Shown here: piece by piece, positions 5,808 through 7,083 of the stretch | Layout of the letters: each line of letters begins with the position of its first letter | Numbering within the stretch: position 1 is the first letter of the stretch | From: an uncultured Collinsella sp. | GTDB taxonomy: Bacteria > Actinomycetota > Coriobacteriia > Coriobacteriales > Coriobacteriaceae | Reading direction: 5' to 3' | NCBI GenBank assembly: GCA_900555765.1 | Contig: USMA01000046.1 | Span: 1 to 7,083, forward strand | Length of the DNA: 7,083 nucleotides | Made by a program: the position numbers and the translations under genes | The notes under the pieces: model-generated | What the model was told of the DNA's origin: nothing | The model's input: the letters and a program-made list of their open reading frames with translations, nothing else | The model's database searches: none

Positions 5808-6041
5808 ATAGTGGCGTCGCCCGCCGATGCGCTCGCGCTGGTTAAGGGCGGGGTGCCCATAACTAGGATCAGCATCGGCCATATACAGGCAGGGGAGGGC
5901 AAGCGCCCTGTAACGCCTGCCGTTGCCATAGACGATACGGACATCGCCGTCCTTAAAGAGCTGCAAGCGCTTGGCGTGAAAATGGAAGTTCGCAATCTAC
6001 CCAGTGACAAACCCGTCTCCATTAATGCTCTGCTGTATTAA
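5808..6041 (+). pseudogene. C-terminal remnant of mannose-family PTS EIIB
   Basis: This frame encodes about 77 residues (SPADALALVKGGVPITRISI, then GHIQAGEGKRPVTPAV, ending LPSDKPVSINALLY). They resemble the last half of mannose/fructose/sorbose-family EIIB proteins, where a 'PeDALrLvegGv...in.GgmH..egk' stretch and a 'PsDkpv' end are typical. Full EIIB is about 160 residues and begins with the phosphorylation His in a DDRLIHGQV motif. That half is absent: an in-frame TGA lies at 5793-5795, and the other frames upstream show nothing similar. A GTG at 5811 with weak GGAG before it could start a 76-residue peptide, but it would lack the active site. Matching EIIC, EIID and EIIA genes are not visible. 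I infer a decayed gene fragment. Similarity is by eye, from memory of the family. Confidence 0.6.
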
Positions 6042-6219
6042 CGAGTCGTCGAACGCGTCGAGTCAGCCGTAAGAAAGTCTGGTTCGATTCTGGATATTTT
6101 CAGTCTTGGAAATAGGAAGGCAACAGATCTCTAATGCTCATCTAGGTGAATCCAAAGTAGATAAGCATTTGAAGAAATGCGATTGAAGCATAATGTAACT
6201 AGTATGAAATAGTGGATAG

Positions 6220-6232
6220 CTGGTACATACCA
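6220..6232. promoter_or_regulatory. GntR/HutC (dre-like) operator upstream of GH35 gene
   Basis: CTGGTACATACCA has perfect TGGT/ACCA halves around a 4-base spacer and the same leading C as the copies at 768 and 2762. It is 223 bases upstream of the GH35 start, so either the leader is long or the site acts at a distance. It would place the galactosidase under the GlcNAc regulator. Confidence 0.6.
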
Positions 6233-6330
6233 CCTTTCAAATATAGAATCGTTAGAAACCTATAGTTAAAAAGTAATTTAACAGCGGGTTTATATTTTGT
6301 TTATTAAAGCCGTTCATCGTCATTTCGCTA

Positions 6331-6340
6331 CCGTTTACGG
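6331..6340. repeat. Palindrome CCGTTTACGG shared with the PTS leader
   Basis: CCGT-TT-ACGG is a perfect inverted repeat with a 2-base centre. Nine of its ten bases recur as GCGTTTACGG at 863-872 in the PTS leader. It may be a site for a second regulator, or chance. Confidence 0.3.
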
Positions 6341-6455
6341 ACCACTTCAGATTCTGTCTACATAATTGCGTTAATGCGTCCATAATAGGCAAGGCGTTTA
6401 GCCGAGGGCCGAGGAACCGGCATCGGCGTCGTAGAGCACGAAAATCGGGAGTAGC

Positions 6456-7083
6456 ATGCATTCGTTTAAGATCACCAATCAATTCCTACTCGATGATGAG
6501 CCGTTCACCATCTTGTCGGGGGCGATTCACTATATGCGTGTTCATCCGAGCGACTGGCACCACTCGCTCTATAACCTTAGGGCTCTTGGGTTTAATACGG
6601 TCGAAACGTATGTACCGTGGAATCTTCATGAGCCAAAGCCTGGCGTCTTCGATTTTTCTGGTTCAGTTGATTTGGCGGCATTTCTTGATGAAGCAGCGTC
6701 ACTCGGTCTGTATGCAATTGTTCGGCCCTCTCCGTTTATTTGCGCAGAATGGGAATTTGGCGGCATGCCAGCATGGCTGCTGCGCCAACATGATATGAGA
6801 CCGCGTAGCAGCGACCCCAAGTTTCTTGCTCACGTTGCGCAGTACTACGACCATCTCATGCCGATACTCGTCTCGCGTCAGATTGACAAGGGCGGAAATA
6901 TCATCATGATGCAGGTTGAAAACGAGTATGGATCATATTGCGAGGATAAGGACTATCTTCGCGCGATTCGTCGCCTTATGGTCGAGCGTGGGGTTTCCGT
7001 GCCCCTTTGTACTTCCGATGGCCCGTGGCGTGGGTGCCTTCGTGCCGGTACGCTCATTGACGATGATGTGTTGTGCACCGGCA
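6456..7083 (+). CDS. GH35 beta-galactosidase, N-terminal part (BgaC-like)
   Basis: The frame is open from ATG 6456 to the right edge, giving 209 residues; the gene continues outside. It matches the N-terminal catalytic barrel of GH35 beta-galactosidases: FTILSGAIHYMRVHPSDW, then GFNTVETYVPWNLHEPKPG, then VRPSPFICAEWEFGGMPAWL, then MMQVENEYGSY. The acid/base is Glu157, the second Glu of ENEYG; the nucleophile Glu lies beyond the edge. No signal peptide is seen (MHSFKITNQFLLDDEPF), so it is probably cytoplasmic, like pneumococcal BgaC, which cleaves Gal-beta-1,3-GlcNAc. That specificity is inferred, but it fits the GlcNAc genes upstream. GGGAG (6447-6451) precedes the ATG by 4 bases. The upstream operator suggests shared control with the nag genes. 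Confidence 0.92.
   Translation, partial: MHSFKITNQFLLDDEPFTILSGAIHYMRVHPSDWHHSLYNLRALGFNTVETYVPWNLHEPKPGVFDFSGSVDLAAFLDEAASLGLYAIVRPSPFICAEWEFGGMPAWLLRQHDMRPRSSDPKFLAHVAQYYDHLMPILVSRQIDKGGNIIMMQVENEYGSYCEDKDYLRAIRRLMVERGVSVPLCTSDGPWRGCLRAGTLIDDDVLCTG

Larger units (their letters stand above)
6042..6455. other. AT-rich spacer upstream of the GH35 gene
   Basis: About 410 bases without a supported gene, visibly AT-richer than the coding regions, especially 6121-6300. It holds the operator at 6220-6232 and the palindrome CCGTTTACGG at 6331-6340. TATATT at 6291-6296 is a possible -10 without a good -35. The minus-strand frame over 6252-6482 encodes 76 residues of no family I recognise and overlaps the GH35 start, so I do not call it. 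Confidence 0.5.

Noticed and set aside
5507..5845. Open frame with peptide ARTGDPRFTRAVLYQLSYAG
   Set aside because: This is the familiar false peptide from translating the strand opposite a tRNA; it spans the tRNA-Thr gene.
5402..6022. Minus-strand frame with peptide VAQLVEHRSRKAGVTGSSPV
   Set aside because: Another well-known artefact from translating a tRNA gene; it also crosses two terminators.
6090..6115. T-arm-like sequence (GGTTCGATTC) suggesting a tRNA fragment or attachment site
   Set aside because: The flanking stem needs two G-U pairs and no acceptor, anticodon or CCA end fits; it does not repeat the tRNA-Thr 3' end.
6252..6482. Minus-strand 76-residue frame in the AT-rich spacer
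   Set aside because: It overlaps the GH35 start, lacks a convincing ribosome site and resembles no family known to me.

Overview
The window reads as chromosome of a Gram-positive, moderately GC-rich gut actinobacterium, most likely a Coriobacteriia member such as Collinsella. I infer this from codon use, protein style and gene content; no marker gene fixes the taxon. Coding regions are clearly GC-richer than the spacer at about 6042-6455.

Layout, left to right. (1) The 3' end of a gene for a SurA-N/trigger-factor-like exported protein, closed by a strong intrinsic terminator (601-637). (2) A 450-base regulatory and leader region with a G-rich tract, a cre-like/LacI-type operator, two GntR/HutC-type operators and several short inverted repeats. 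(3) A GlcNAc-type PTS permease with fused EIIC and EIIB domains (1095-2573, nagE-like) and its terminator. (4) A GntR/HutC regulator with a UTRA domain (2806-3537). (5) nagA, GlcNAc-6-P deacetylase (3681-4850). (6) A YhcH/YjgK/YiaL (NanQ-like) sugar anomerase (4883-5356). (7) A composite inverted-repeat terminator (5392-5469). (8) A minus-strand tRNA-Thr(CGT) with its own terminator. (9) A remnant of a mannose-family PTS EIIB gene (about 5808-6041). (10) An AT-rich spacer. (11) The 5' part of a GH35 beta-galactosidase (6456 to beyond the edge).

The genes form one pathway. The PTS permease would import GlcNAc as GlcNAc-6-P, NagA deacetylates it to GlcN-6-P, and the GntR regulator would sense amino-sugar phosphate. 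The anomerase would speed alpha/beta interconversion of a related sugar. The GH35 enzyme would release galactose from Gal-GlcNAc type host glycans (mucin, milk oligosaccharides). NagB and an EIIA-Glc are not in the window and must come from elsewhere.

The main observation is a shared operator, CTGGT-N4-ACCA, of the same architecture as the DasR/NagR dre site. It occurs upstream of the PTS gene (one perfect and one near-perfect copy, 31 bp apart), just downstream of the -10 of the regulator gene, and in the spacer upstream of the GH35 gene. This predicts one local amino-sugar regulon that takes in the galactosidase. Secondary points are two strong hairpins between gntR and nagA, two mutually exclusive hairpins after the anomerase gene, and the EIIB remnant beside bgaC-like GH35, which hints at a decayed Gal-GlcNAc PTS operon.
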